This document shows positions 22,747 through 35,419 of a DNA stretch of 64,000 nucleotides, piece by piece; the first letter of the stretch is position 1; every line of letters begins with the position of its first letter. Below the pieces are notes generated by a model. That model did no database searches and was not told the DNA's origin. It saw only the letters and a list, made by a program, of their open reading frames with translations. The translations under genes were made by a program, and so were the position numbers. Source of the DNA: Melieria omissa (taxonomy: Eukaryota; Arthropoda; Insecta; Diptera; Ulidiidae); the NCBI GenBank assembly GCA_963971225.1, contig OZ020267.1:116987891-117051890 (forward strand). The letters are read 5' to 3'.

Positions 22747-25700
22747 CGCCAATTTGAATGACAACTGGAATTCACCATAGTATAATAATAAAATAGTCTA
22801 ATAAAAACTCTTCCTCTTCCTAAAAGTCCCGGAATTGTAAAATGGCAAACAAATGGCGATCCCTAATGCTTACCTATTATATTAGCCGTTCATCGCAGAA
22901 ATCGATTATCTCAATTTAGGATTTTTCAAAAGGGAGAATTAATTGATTCGCGTAGTTGATAGCATATACATGTACAGGCAAATAAGAACCCAAAAAATTT
23001 GTGGTTGTTGTTGTTGTTGTTGTTGTTAACTCGAAGTTAAATCAGTGTTATATTGGAACGGTTGTAATTAATAGATATTGAAAAATTGCTCCTTATATAT
23101 TGCTTAATTTTGAATTCAACTTTCAAAGAAAGAATTAAATGCCAGAATGTGTGAGAAAATATATTACTTCTCGAATATATATGTTACTAACAGAGCATTG
23201 ACGTATGAAATTATATTATTTAAAAAAAAGGTTAAATTAAGTTCATTTAATACTTTATGCAACAGATAAACAGCAATTGCAGGATTTCGTTCTATTTGCC
23301 TGTCAATGCATTTAAATATGTATTTTTATTTGCATTTGTTTCACTTTTCGTTCTGAAATAGATGTTTTAATTAAACACAAAGGTTCGGAACGGTCATTAG
23401 ATTTAAGTCACATTTGCACGTTGTTCCGCATTTCACATAGCAATTCAATGGCGTCATTTCAATCAGTTTTTCAAATTCCCCTAAAATGTCTTATCTCCAA
23501 TAAAAGTGTCATGAAAGTGTTGCAGTAAGACACAACTACCAATGAGGTTGCACTCAGATGTACATTCAATATATGTATATACATATGTATATAATAGTCG
23601 CATAATAATCCATGCTGTCTTTCATAAAATCGGTAAATGGTAACTGTATCATTATAAAACGTTTTCCTTCTATATAAACGTTTCTTAAAATGAAGATAAC
23701 TTAAACTTAGAAATGAAAAAATTGTAATATTAGTATATAAGTGTCAAATCGTTATTTTGAACACTACAAACTGAGTCCCCACATATGTATTTATTAATAA
23801 AGTGAAATATTTTATTAATGAATTTGTATAAAGGGTATTCAGAATCCAGTGCATATGGTCTGACTGACCTATTCATATTTCGGAGCACTTGAATAATTTA
23901 ATAATTTGGATAAATTAAACCAATGATATGCATTGATTGCAAACGTTACCCTATTCCAAATATGCTATTGCACGAAACTTATCTTGTCCCAGCATTTCAA
24001 CGACAGTTTGACATACATATATAGTACATATAAAATTATTCTTTAAAAAAATGTGTACTTTATTAGTTGAAATTTGTGAAAAGTTTAAATTTTGTGATAA
24101 AATCCGTGAAACAATTTGATTGCACAATTTTGTCGGTATTTCTGTTCTCGAGATAATTATATGTTCTCTTTGACAATAAAAAATTAGCCACTAATTTTTT
24201 TAAAGATGTAGAAATTACAAAGAGCATTGCACTCTTAATCTTCACAAGGAGCCCGCTATGATACTTACTTTGAATATTTACAAATTATAGCTATGAGAAA
24301 AATACCACTGAACTCGTACCCAGATTTACTATATATTTACGTAAATCTTTTGGTCTCCAAGAGCTTGATAAAATGATATAATAGAACCAAGAAATTTTTC
24401 GGGGCGAGTTATGTATAAGTAAAAGTGGAGTTATAAGTGAGTAAGGCACAATTTAATAAGTACACGTGATTGGTGTGTTTTGAAAAATTGGCCACCCTTA
24501 TTTATTTACTCTTATCAGTTGGCTTGAGTGTAGTTCATCGAAAGGTTCAATTATTTTTTATTTTTAAGTGGTGTAAGCAGACAAGTGCTTTGCATAACGT
24601 GTTTTACGCAGTGCACGTTATCGCAACCACACGTCATTTATATACATACAATACATATATGTTACATGAGCGAAGAAACCAAAAAATAGTTAGTACATTT
24701 TTAGTAAATTATAAAATATATATCATCAAAAAATAATCGTATCAACACACAATTAGTAAATGAATTTCAAGTAGCAAAGCCATAATACTTGGAGACATTT
24801 TTGTTAGGATTGTGTGTTTTCTGAGCAGTAGCCCCTACGCAATAGCCCTTAATCATATTATTACCAACATATATTTCTGTGCCCTTTTTTGTCGTCCTTA
24901 AAAATGAATCGTTTGTATATCTTAAAATTGGTTCCATTTTATGTGGTCGCTATTGTAAGTAATTAGTGAATTGGACCGCTAGTTTGAGTCGATTCTCGAC
25001 TCGTTGGCCGTAGCCAATGCCAAAATATAATAGAGAACACAACTATGTTACAATTAACTACAATTTACACAATTTGACGAAAATGCAAACATCTATACAT
25101 CTACAAACATCCAAAACATACAAACATCTAAAAAGAAATACCAATTTTTAGTAAATATTGCGTACTTTAAGTAGCCATTTTTAATCAGAAACTGCTAAAA
25201 AATTTGTATAATGATTGCCTTTAGCACTCAGTATTTTTTATTACATGTTGTTCATAACTTTAATTTCAATTGGTACATCACAATAAAATTAACAAAAACT
25301 CGTGCATGGCCAAATTTACTTGATGACATGCTGGCAAATACAATAGCAGCATTTTTAATCGCAATGCTGACCTTAATTTCCTCTCCCTATGGGAACGTTC
25401 AGCTGATTAGTGATTTAGGCTGGGAATCGAAAGCGACGCTTCATCCTAAATTCAAGCCTTCGGTATAGCTTACACCATAATATATAATAAGGAATAAGAA
25501 ATTACCCTTAATTTTATATTTTTATTATCGTACGAATTTGTTCATAGATTCAAAATACATAGCCAAGTTGGAATGAATAGCATCCTTTTGAAGTGATGCG
25601 GGTTGACTGAAATACTTAGTTTCCTCTCCCATGTAGGAAGTTCTATTCGAAGGGATAACAAAACAGCACACTATTGCTAACTGGGCGTATCCTGAGATTC

Positions 25701-27215
25701 GTAATCACCGCTATCTGCCTATCACAAATGTACATTTTATACAGCACATCTTAAATGTATGTATATAAAGTGTTACAAGTAACCCTATTTGCTTTTCCGT
25801 GTCAAGTACAAGTAACCTTGTTTTCTTTTCCGTGTCTTATTTTTATTCAAAGATCTGAACAGCCTTTTGTACGTATTATATGTCCAAGCTGTGCTCCTAC
25901 ACGTTCTTTGCTGAATAAAAATAAAATTAGAGGATTTTGTGAAAGTGAAATACCGGCCTGAAGCTTTATCGTGCTTCTACAAACGAAGTGAAGTAAATAT
26001 GTCTTATAAGCTACTCGTTCCAAAGTGTACAAAGCATAAGCAAAACAAAAACAAATCATTGACAACTGTTTCACAAATTCGTATTGCGTACTAATTTACA
26101 CTTACGCGTCAGACTGATGAACATTATTACTTTTCACTTTCAGGCAACTGGAATTTTTTAAGTAATTCTAAAGGATTTTGAATATTCACCGATTAATGTT
26201 GTATTTATTGTTTCTTATTTTGAATTTATTCTATTCAAATCACATCACGTTTTTGGTTCATAAAGTGCTTTCATCATTAAAGACCGCAAACACAAAATCG
26301 TAAAGTACTTGTATCACGATCCGAATTAAAATCAATAAAACAAAATCGGTGGTTCCAAAATCAGTTCATCAACGCGCGTGCACACCAGTCGTAACAAATT
26401 CTAATTGCAGAATCTGAAACAATTATAAGTTTTGGCTCTTGTTGGCATTCATAGCCGTTTTCACCGGCGTAAGCAGACAAATATTGCGACGGGGGCCGAG
26501 CCTAGACCGATTGGACTAGGCTCACTGCTAACCGACAAAGTCTAAACGTTTAAAATAAAGATTCTGTTCAATTCAGTAGTACTATATTGGTGCTTATCTT
26601 AGACATTTCAACTGTACTTCTAAAAGTATTATACATTATAAATAAAAAAATTAATACAAAATTAATACTTTCTCTCTTCAAAAGAAGGGGACGTTCTCGC
26701 CAATCCCTCGAAGTACGCGCTTGGCTGTTTCCAAAGAAAACATTAAAAAAGAGAAGGAAAACATACAGGTTGAGCTTTGGAATAAGTGGAACCAACCGAA
26801 GAGAGTTCATTCAAAGAATTACAATTAAAAGTCATAAAGAGAATTCAGCAGCGGGATCTTTATGTGCGAGTATGTACATGTGTACGTATATGTTTTTATT
26901 AGAATGTTGATAACAGTTTAATGCACGTGTTGGGTGTAATGAAGGAATCCCTCTTCATTTCTTGAACTATTTATAAGTGATCTTACAATCTTAACTATCA
27001 AAAAAGGTTCACTTTTTGAAAGTTATGAATCACATCCTGAAATGTTTTCTTATTAATAAATGAGAATTAAAATCACGTTTAAATAATATCATTTTCAAAA
27101 ACTAACTAATAATGAGAGTAAATCATATTCAAAATGAGTCTTATCGTTTTTCTAATCCTTTTCACTATTTTTGCACACAACTTTTTTTTTATTCGTGTAC
27201 AACTAGCTAACTTAC
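22747..27215. other. 4.5 kb intergenic stretch without recognised genes
   Basis: No frame here resembles a known protein. A possible signal-peptide-like first exon, MNRLYILKLVPFYVVAI followed by the donor GTAAGTAATT (24904-24955, plus strand), has no convincing partner exon. Frames such as 26587-26910 and 25211-25468 look like chance. Confidence 0.45.
23004..23027. repeat. (GTT)n microsatellite
   Basis: About eight consecutive GTT units. Confidence 0.95.
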
Positions 27216-27216
27216 G

Positions 27217-27932
27217 GGGGTCGTCTACGTACAAAGTTTTAAAAAATCGTTGTTTTTTTTTACATAATTTTTATTTGGATGACGTGAGGAATGTTATTTC
27301 CAAAAGATTTGGGTAAACTCTTCACGGTTATTGAGCTCTAGAGCATTGAGCACGCTCGCTCACGATATTTCCGCACGCTCCCTGTGAACTTTAAACGCGT
27401 TTTCCCGAAAGTCGTCTTTTTCTAACTTACTTGCACGATTTTAAGAAAAGTTTTACACGCATCGATTCGATTTCTTTTTTTACTTGCTCAGAAAACATGT
27501 CGCTATGAGTAGACACGAGCTTTTGACAAAATATTGTCTATTTTTTATTATAACAGGCAATAAACATTTGAAAAAAAAGGGGAAAACTTTTTTTTCAAAA
27601 ATGTCCACCATTTCGAGAGATTTTTGAATTTTACAAAAAGCTCGTGTCTAAGTATAGCTGATGTAATATCAATTATAGATTAGTTTCATTTTTTGTTGTA
27701 GGTTACGTGGTTGGCCCGAACTCTTGCAGGGAAATTGATATAAAAATTCTGATGAGGGCAGGTTCAAGGTCATCCCGCACTCGAATATGTAGAAATATAA
27801 TTTTTATGATCTTGCCACTTGAAAGATTACGATTAAATAAACAAAAAAGTTAGTGAATATCTTTTTTCGTTCCTTCGTAATAAATTTTGAAAAAAAAAGG
27901 CTCGAAAATCGGGCCGCTACGTAGACGACCCC
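27217..27932. mobile_element. MITE-like element, possibly PIF/Harbinger
   Basis: A perfect 15 bp inverted pair GGGGTCGTCTACGTA lies at 27217-27231 and 27918-27932, bounding 716 bp. G-rich termini and nearby TTA on both flanks fit PIF/Harbinger elements, but the 3 bp duplication is not aligned exactly. No transposase frame was seen. Confidence 0.65.
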
Positions 27933-29280
27933 TTTAATGTACAGAGCGTTTGCTTAAAAACGACGCTAAATGCAGCAGCAGACCTTATCAGTTACTTAGC
28001 TCCAAAAGAGCGAACTTATTCAAAGTTTAATGTATGTATAATCATAACGTAGGGGAAGTACACTCAAACAAATTTAGTTTCAATGTTCATGAAAAATATT
28101 TAGTTTTACAAATAAAAATTGACTTTTGAAGTTAAGTTCTAACTATGACAACATCTCATAATATAAATATTCAGTTATAGTCTGTTATTTAGCTATATAT
28201 TTCACAAATTTTTAAATGTGAAATAAACTGTAGTATTGCGAATGTGTTTTGCACCAGGAAGTATTATAAGTTCAGTGAATTTAAGTGCATTTTTAATGTT
28301 GAGATACTGATATTCGGTTAATAAAGAGCATGTATGTAAGCTACGCTAATACCGAGCACTTACTCTAAGTAGACGTATGTAAGTGCATTTGTATGAAGGG
28401 TCATCGAGATATAATTTCATAAATTTCATAAGCTCCATCGCTTAGAGCTCATATTCACTCTCCTTTTTCACATAAAAGAGTAAATGAGCTAAATTATTTG
28501 TTACTCTTATCTGGCCATATATGTTCGTATATACGTTAATGACGTTTTGTATGTATGTATGTATAGTTCTCGGTAGATTTATTAGATTTATTAATTTTTG
28601 CTTTTTATTCGGTAGAAATTGGTATTTCTAGTTATACCACTAAGATTTATATATTAAAAAATACAAGTTTATTCTTCAAAATTGATGTTATACTCTTCGC
28701 ACTGTAACTCACTTATGCCAGCTCTTGATGCAGTTCTCAGTCTATTTGTGGTCTTTTTTTCGAAATATCTATGAGCCGTTTTCGATTTTTGTGTGTTTTT
28801 TGCTGCTAAAACTCGCGGTAAATTGTTAGTGCACAATCCACGAGTTGTTTGCCCAGAGATCCTTTCCTTTTAGACGAATTGCCCCTCCCCCATATAATAT
28901 TCCTGAAGGCCGCAGCTTGCTCAATTTGGCATGCACATGACAGCTGATGCAAAATATCGAAAGCATTATATGAAGGCAACTACTTTCCCTTCAGTTCGTC
29001 AAACATTTTAATTCAAGCTAGAAAAGTTCAATGGATTTTAATAATTTGAGGTTATTCATTTTATTTATTTTAAATATTGACGGACAACATTTTATTCATT
29101 GACGTACGTCAATTTGACAATAACAAAAAAGTCCGAAAGCACAAAACTGTCTCACTTGTGCGCCGTAACTCGTACTTTTCATTACATTTTCTTTCTTCTG
29201 TAGGCTTTCACATGCTAAGCATGGTTGGGCCTTTAATGAATGCCTTTCTGGCAAAAAGTCATGATGTACAGCACAGCTGA
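27933..29280. other. intergenic stretch
   Basis: No gene recognised. A short TATG microsatellite is at 28549-28564. Confidence 0.5.
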
Positions 29281-29289
29281 AAAGGTTTT

Positions 29290-29640
29290 TATTTCACTCT
29301 TAGCTTATTGGGTGCTTGCTCACACTCTTAAATCCATGCCTCGTATCCAGTAATGATGCGCTTGATAAATGTTGGGTCAGCCGCCTTGGAAATCATGTCT
29401 TTGGCGATATCGATGCAATTCCTTTTTTGTAAGAAACTCAGGTTGGCACTAGCTTTGGCGCAAAACGTAGAAAACCCAAATCATTGACTATAATATATCT
29501 TGAACGAATCTATAAGATATGGCAAACTCATCTGACAGTTCTCTGATTGAAAGTTTACGGTTTTCGGCCAACATTTCTTTCACTTTAATAATGTTCTCAT
29601 CAGTTTTCGATCTCTATAACTTGCGCCGCCCTTTTCCCAA
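29290..29640 (-). pseudogene. mariner transposase relic (N-terminal to first catalytic Asp region)
   Basis: Minus-strand fragments read TDENIIKVKEMLAENRKLSI, RELSDEFAISYRFVQ, then after breaks NCIDIAKDMISKADPTFIKR and IITGYEAWI. These correspond to the helix-turn-helix region and to the ITGDExW block that holds the first catalytic Asp in mariner transposases. Here that Asp is replaced by Tyr (ITGYEAW). Terminal repeats were not found, so the borders are approximate. Confidence 0.8.
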
Positions 29641-29725
29641 CATTTAACTATGTTTATAATATTTTAGTGTAATATCTATTTTGTGATTTAAAGGGTGAAA
29701 TTGTACCTGAACCTCTTATAATACA

Positions 29726-30049
29726 GCCGCCGTAGCTCAGCTTTCTAGTGCGTTGGGCCGCGAGTCAAATGCGACGTTCGAACCCAGTTTAAGGACTCCG
29801 TTGCTGCTAACACCGAAAATAGAATAAACAACAATTTTTCTTTCGACAGCTGCCCTCTCAGCAGGAAACGGCATGCCTCTAAGAGTAAAATTGCCTATGA
29901 AAAAGTTCCCAACTCGCCGTTCGGAATCGGCAAGAAACTGTAGGTCCCTTCCAACCTTGCACAATTTCGCACGCACAACACGGATGGTTGCGGGTAGCTG
30001 GGCCTTAGTCTCGTAATCGGCTGTCATGCCAGTCAATTATTAAATTATT
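29726..30049 (+). mobile_element. tRNA-derived SINE, near full length
   Basis: It begins GCCGCCGTAGCTCAGC, with A-box TAGCTCAGCTTT and B-box ACGTTCGAACCCAG. The body has TGCTGCTAACACCGAAAATA, CTCTCAGCAGGAAACGGCAT, GCCGTTCGGAATCGGC and CCTTAGTCTCGTAATCGGCT, ending in an AATTATTAAATTATT tail. It defines the longest version of the family. No clear target duplication was found. Confidence 0.9.
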
Positions 30050-30236
30050 CAACTGTGAACTGTGTTGAAAAGTGTGCATTAAACAATCGTAATTTTTTTA
30101 ACGTCCTTTGACAACATTTTAAATCTGTATTCTCTCGAAACGGAAGTACCTATGTTTGAAATTAGGCACGTTCAAAATGGGGTACGTCCAAATGTAGTTA
30201 TCGGGTAAATACAAAAAAAGATTGTATTTTGTTGTA

Positions 30237-31555
30237 ATTAAGAACCTCAAGCTAAACAAAGCTGCGGGTGTAGACGGCATACAACCAGAGCTAATGCTTG
30301 CCGACCCCAAGTATCAGCTGAAATCCTCCATCTTCACATTTCTACTGCCTGGGACAGGGAAAAGCTGTCTCCGTCATGGACAAAATGCATCATTGTAAAG
30401 CTGCCGAAGAAAAGGGATTAATCTTACTCAACACCATCTACAAGATAATAACCACGATAATAGAAAACTAGGCTATCGCCGTCATCAGAGCTGTGTTGTA
30501 GAACAATCAATTGAGTGGCGCTCCCCGCTGTACATGTTGTCATCGACTCTAAGAAAGCATTCGACACAATAAAAAGAAACGCAATTTGGCTAGCATTGAG
30601 TAGAAAGGGGGTCCTCCAGAAACTAATTCGTCTCATAAGAGCGTTGTACGAGAACTCTGAACTGGCAGTACTACACAACGGCAACATCAGCGATTGTTTT
30701 ACTACCAGCAGTGAGGCAAGGCTGCTCCCTGTCGCCTTTCCTCTACGCCATCGTACCGGACGAGGTTATGAGCAAAGTCACCCTGCACCAACGAGACATC
30801 GTATGGAACTTCATCAGGCATCTCGAAAATTTGGACTTCGCCGATGACATCTGCCTCCTCTTGGACAAACTCTTCGACATGCAAGCAAAAGCCTACAACC
30901 TGGTCGCGGCGGCACGCACCGTCGGTGTGGAGGTCAACATCGCCAAGACCAAGGCCATGAGAGTCAATCACAGCAGCACAAACCGTACAATCAAGGCGGA
31001 CGGCGGAGCGTAAGATGCCAACTGCAGACTGAGGAAAGCCAGGGCAGCCTTCGGGAGGCTGCATTCAGTATGGGCAAGCTCGCAAATCTGCAGACGCACG
31101 AAGCTACGAATATTCAACGCATGTGTGAAGTCGACATTGTTGTACGGAAGCATACGGAAACATGGCTAGTCTCGAACGCCAGCACTCAGAGGCTACATAT
31201 TTTCGTCAGCAAATGCCTGCAAATCATCTGCAGAATATTCTGGCCCAACACAATTACCAAGGACGCGCTGTGGAAGATTACCAATGAGGAACTCATTCTG
31301 AGGCAAATAAAGTACAGAAAATGGAAATGGATAGGTCATACGCTAAGAAAACCACCTGAAAGCATCACGAGAATGGAACTGGACTGGAACTCGCAAGGGT
31401 GTAGAAGTCGCGGTCGACCAAAAAACACCTGGAGAAGGTCGACCCAACGCGAACTAGCCGCTGTCAACACCACATGGGACGGCGCGAAAACAACAGCCCA
31501 GAATCGTGTAAGATGGAAGTGTTGTGGAGGCCCTATGCACTTAACACGACCTTAA
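30237..31555 (+). pseudogene. non-LTR retrotransposon reverse transcriptase relic
   Basis: Broken frames follow LINE RT order: LKNLKLNKAAGVDGIQPELM (30237), VIDSKKAFDTIKRNAIWLAL (30540), VRQGCSLSPFLYAIV (30708), NLDFADDICLL (30828, the catalytic ADD box), then RKWKWIGHTLRKPPESI and GRPKNTWRRSTQREL near 31320-31450, ending at a stop at 31553-31555. The WIGHTLR and RVRWK tail is common in RTE-like LINEs, so I favour that group without certainty. At least two frameshifts and one deletion separate the blocks, so it is inactive. Confidence 0.87.
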
Positions 31556-31809
31556 AAAATGGATGAGTTCCTTTTCGGATTTTTCTTTTAATTTTTCTAG
31601 ACTTTCGATCGTAACTTCTTAACCTATGACACTACTCGGCAAGAAAAATTTACCTAAAAACAAAAAGTGTATTTTCTACACTTATTTTGCTTCCCTGAAC
31701 ACGAAAATCTTCGAAAACCCAGTTTCCTTCTTCTTATTGCAGTTATAAGCACATATCTCAAAGACGAATCAACCAACCAACACAAGCGGTCCATCGTCCA
31801 AAAAGCTGT

Positions 31810-33340
31810 GTTGGCATTAATCAGTTAATTTTTTAATCAATTCATTAATTCGTTAAATTTGAATCAGATTAAATTAATTATGATTAAAATAATCATGATT
31901 AAGTTTACTTGCTTAATTATGATTAATGATTAATGGCGTTAATCATCAATCACTAATCATTAATTAACGTGAAAATCATGGAAAATAATTACATAGATTT
32001 CTGGAAACATTTTTATTATTTATAATTAATACATAATTGTTTTTATTTTAATTATTCAAAAACTCAAAAAAATAATTTCTAACCTTCGAAAAGACTTAAT
32101 TCTTGTTTGGAAAAGATATTTTCAATTGATTTGATGTTTGCATTTCTGATTTCTTGATGTTCAACAGCAGTTATGAACTTTGTTTTAAATAATGGCCCGA
32201 ACACATTTAAGACGATAACGACACGGCCACCCAACTTCAAGATGGAGTCGCCGTGTAGTCTATACTGCTTACAATAAAAACGGCAGCAACATTATCGCAA
32301 TCATACTATCATCAATCAATACAATCATACTCTCCTAAAGATATTTTAGGGTGCTTGCGTACTTTCTTTACTAAGCATTCGTCTACAGTCAATTCGTTGT
32401 ACAGTTTTAAATTTAAAACAAATGACAATGTGTAATAATTCTTAGAACCATTAAATTTTAACTAAAACACTAACAAATTTGTAATTCTTATGCAAAGCAC
32501 ACCGAAAAAGAAAGTAAACTTCCATTGAAAATATGTTTTAAAGCAGTGATGCCAATTATGTACTTTGGTTTTGAACAGTATAGAAATAGAGAATAGTTAT
32601 ATATGTTTGGCGACAGCGACAACTGGGGTCGGTGATCATATAGCAGTGCAGTCGTCAAAATCATAATTTTCATAGGAACGTTCTGATTCAATGTTTAGAC
32701 AGATGCAGTAGTGTGCCATAATCCTTGTGTTCGGGGAATAAGTCGTCAGATAATTTGCGTGGCCTCTTCTTAGCTCTCTATAGTAGTGCATAGCTTTAGA
32801 AAGGGAAAGAGAATAGCTAAGTTAATGCAAAGCACCTCAGCAGTGTTGGATGTAATATATTATGTAATATAATATAATATATAAAGTAATATTAATACTT
32901 TTGGCGAACAAATTTAATATATCTTTTTACTTTCCCCGCAAATAAAAACCATCAGTAATAATATTATTTTTTATTACATTTTGGAAGTAATATAACTTGT
33001 TTCTAATATATTACTTTAGTTTTCAAGTAATATGTAATATTAATATGTTGAATTTTAAAGTAATATGTTACAACACTGCACCTCAGTGTATATACAGTAA
33101 AAAGTCTATAAAAGTAGTCTGTGAAATGGACATAAGAGATGTTTACTTTTAACTGAGTTGTATTATTACGCATATTATTTGAACATAGTTAATAAAATAA
33201 TCAAATCAACGATTAATGATTATGATTCATAATCTTAATCATTTTAAGTTTAATTGCGATTATGTAAGTAACATTTTTTGATTATGATTTTTAATAATTA
33301 ATTTTTAATCGTTCATCATTATTCTTTCTAACGATATACG
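31810..33340. repeat. TTAATCA-rich blocks flanking a 1.2 kb centre
   Basis: Two AT-rich blocks (31810-31975 and 33185-33335) are built from irregular repeats of ATTAATCA or its complement, and lie either side of non-coding sequence that contains a hAT MITE. They could be the ends of an older hAT-like element or simply two low-complexity patches. No outer duplication was found. Confidence 0.4.
32841..33078. mobile_element. hAT MITE with 8 bp target-site duplication
   Basis: The 238 bp element begins CAGTGTTGGATGTAATATAT and ends ATATGTTACAACACTG. It is flanked by the perfect 8 bp repeat CACCTCAG at 32833-32840 and 33079-33086. The interior is made of irregular TAATATTA-type repeats. CAGTGTTG-type ends with 8 bp duplications are typical of hAT MITEs. 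Confidence 0.92.
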
Positions 33341-33939
33341 GGTTGTCCAAATCAGACAAGATTACGTGGATAAATCCATTTTTTTAATTTTTCACCGACA
33401 GTAACATCCGACCGCGACCGAATCCTTCACTCGAAATATGCCACTGCGAATACAAAAAGCCGTTGCTGGAGAAATGTTCAAAAATGAAAGCAACTGCAAG
33501 CTGCTTTGCTTACAAAATGTTCAAAAATGGAAGCAGCAGCACATGGCAAAATGAAAAAGCTGATCGTTTGCTTCTGCTTCTGCATTTTCATATTTCGAAA
33601 TGAGCAGCAAAGCAAGACGCATTTTTCTGCAAAGCTGCTGTGCTGCGAAATGATAGTTTTTCGAAAATCTGCTTATGCTGTTGCTGCGACTGTTCATTTC
33701 CCCGAAGTCGCAGTAAAAGCAATAGTACATAACAGAAATTCTTTAGCAGCAGAAGCACAGGAACAGCACAATTTTAGGGCTTCCGCTAATTTTACTTCAG
33801 CAATTCAAACCCTGATGAAAGTGCTCAAATTCATGAAATGCCCTCAACTCATAAAATTTTCAGCTTTCGAATTTTTATTTTTTTGTGCCCTAAAAATATG
33901 TTGCAATGAAATATGGAAAAATAGCAAGTAGGTTGCTTA
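33341..33939. other. non-coding stretch
   Basis: Contains a local duplication of AAAATGTTCAAAAATG and Ala/Cys-rich chance frames. No gene is supported. Confidence 0.5.
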
Positions 33940-34895
33940 TAGCCTATTTCCACTGAGCGCTTAACTGCAGTGAAGGGCTCTGTTAAACTTGAGAACTGTC
34001 AAGCGTTTCCACCAGAATCGAGTTAATGCAACAGCTGTTTTTTGTTTACATTTTTATTTGGGCAAGCCAAATTCTGCATTTATTTCTGGGCAGCCACAGC
34101 TTACCCATCGCCGCCATCTCCTTGTATACGTATGTATGGTTTCTTGTAGCCCATCTCCTGCATGAAAACCACTCCGCTTCCCTTCCCAACAGTCTAGGAA
34201 TGTCTGCGTTTTCATATTTGTGAAAATTGATTTCATTTATGAAAATTTATTTCATTTCTCAATGTTTATTTCATTTCTGACAGTTGTCAGCTGATTGATA
34301 ACAGAGCTGTCTGAATTTTTAATGTCAAGAGGGTTCATGAGAAGTTCCACGTTTTTTATTTTCTTTTTCAGCATTTATTATTGGCAAATAATATAAATTT
34401 TGACTTTGATTATGACAGACAATATGTATTTTTGCAAAAAATGCAGTAAAAAATAATTCTCTTGGCAAAAAATCTACCACAACGAACGCAATTCAAATCC
34501 CTTCTTTCGTTTGTGTTCGTACGGCTCTTGCAGCACCTGAAAGCATGCTATCAAAATTTTTACATTTGTGAGTATTGTCCCCCTATTTTAACATAACATT
34601 TTCTGTTAGACGTCTGTAAATGGCAAAACTGAGTTAACTCAGTTTTGAAAGTGAGTTCACGCACTTTGATACAAAAACAATTGTATAGGAATTTGAGCAT
34701 TTAAATGCGATGTCAAACTGCAGTTAAGCGTAAACTGAAGTTAAGGCCCAGTGGAAATAGGCTATTAACTCAGTTTTGAAAGTGAGTTCACGCACTTTGA
34801 TACAAAAACAATTGTATGGGAATTTGAGCATTTAAATGCGATGTCAAACTGCAGTTAAGCGTAAACTCCAGTTAAGGCCCAGTGGAAATAGGCTA
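33940..34895. mobile_element. MITE with a tandemly duplicated right end
   Basis: The left end ATAGCCTATTTCCACTG (33940) matches the complement of the right end CAGTGGAAATAGGCTAT. TTA flanks both sides, fitting a TWA target of PIF/Harbinger type. The right end occurs twice: about 34634-34762 and 34763-34893 are near-identical copies of about 130 bp, each ending in the terminal motif. Just inside lies the perfect 24 bp palindrome CAAAACTGAGTT/AACTCAGTTTTG at about 34624-34647. Confidence 0.8.
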
Positions 34896-35419
34896 TTAGT
34901 GAGTGCGGTTGAAATTTTTACTTGTGTGGTTCAACTCTTTTTTGTACAGCTCCTACAGTAATGAACGAATAGAAATTTTGTTAATGCCCTTGTAAAGACA
35001 AATATTGACGCGTAAAACATTCATTTTATGAGCAAAAGCCATAGAATGTAGTAGTGTGTAGTTTTGCTTGTGTAGTAGTAAATTTTGTTTGTTTGTGTAG
35101 TAGTACATTTGAATACGACGAATGCAATGGTGGTAATAACTCAATTTTGTCCTAACTCGACTTTGGCTGTTATTCCTTACGGCCACAGAACTTACAAACC
35201 GCTCATACAATCTAAAATCTGAAAAGTTGTGATCAGCGTCCAAAAATCCTTTAGAAAAGGTTTACTAGAACTCGGAAAAATTTTGACTTTTGCTCAGTGT
35301 TATTTGTCGAGAAGTGTAATCATTCCTGAAGGTTACGCATCTGTACAAGTATTTCATCGTGGAGAAAACTGTCATACAAAGAAAGAAAACAAATTGTCAC
35401 AGTAAGGCGAAACAAAACA

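Noticed and set aside
24904..24955. Signal-peptide-like first exon MNRLYILKLVPFYVVAI with a good donor
   Set aside because: No partner exon was found in the following kilobases, so it was not called as a gene.
26587..26910. Plus-strand frame of 107 codons
   Set aside because: No similarity, no splice signals linking it to anything, and composition typical of chance.
29726..29800. Possible genuine tRNA gene
   Set aside because: The A and B boxes belong to a dispersed SINE with a long unrelated body. No tRNA cloverleaf with an acceptor stem was evident.
33506..33931. Plus-strand frame of 141 codons
   Set aside because: Composed of short local repeats (AAAATGTTCAAAAATG, GCAGCAG) with no domain. 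Not supported as a gene.
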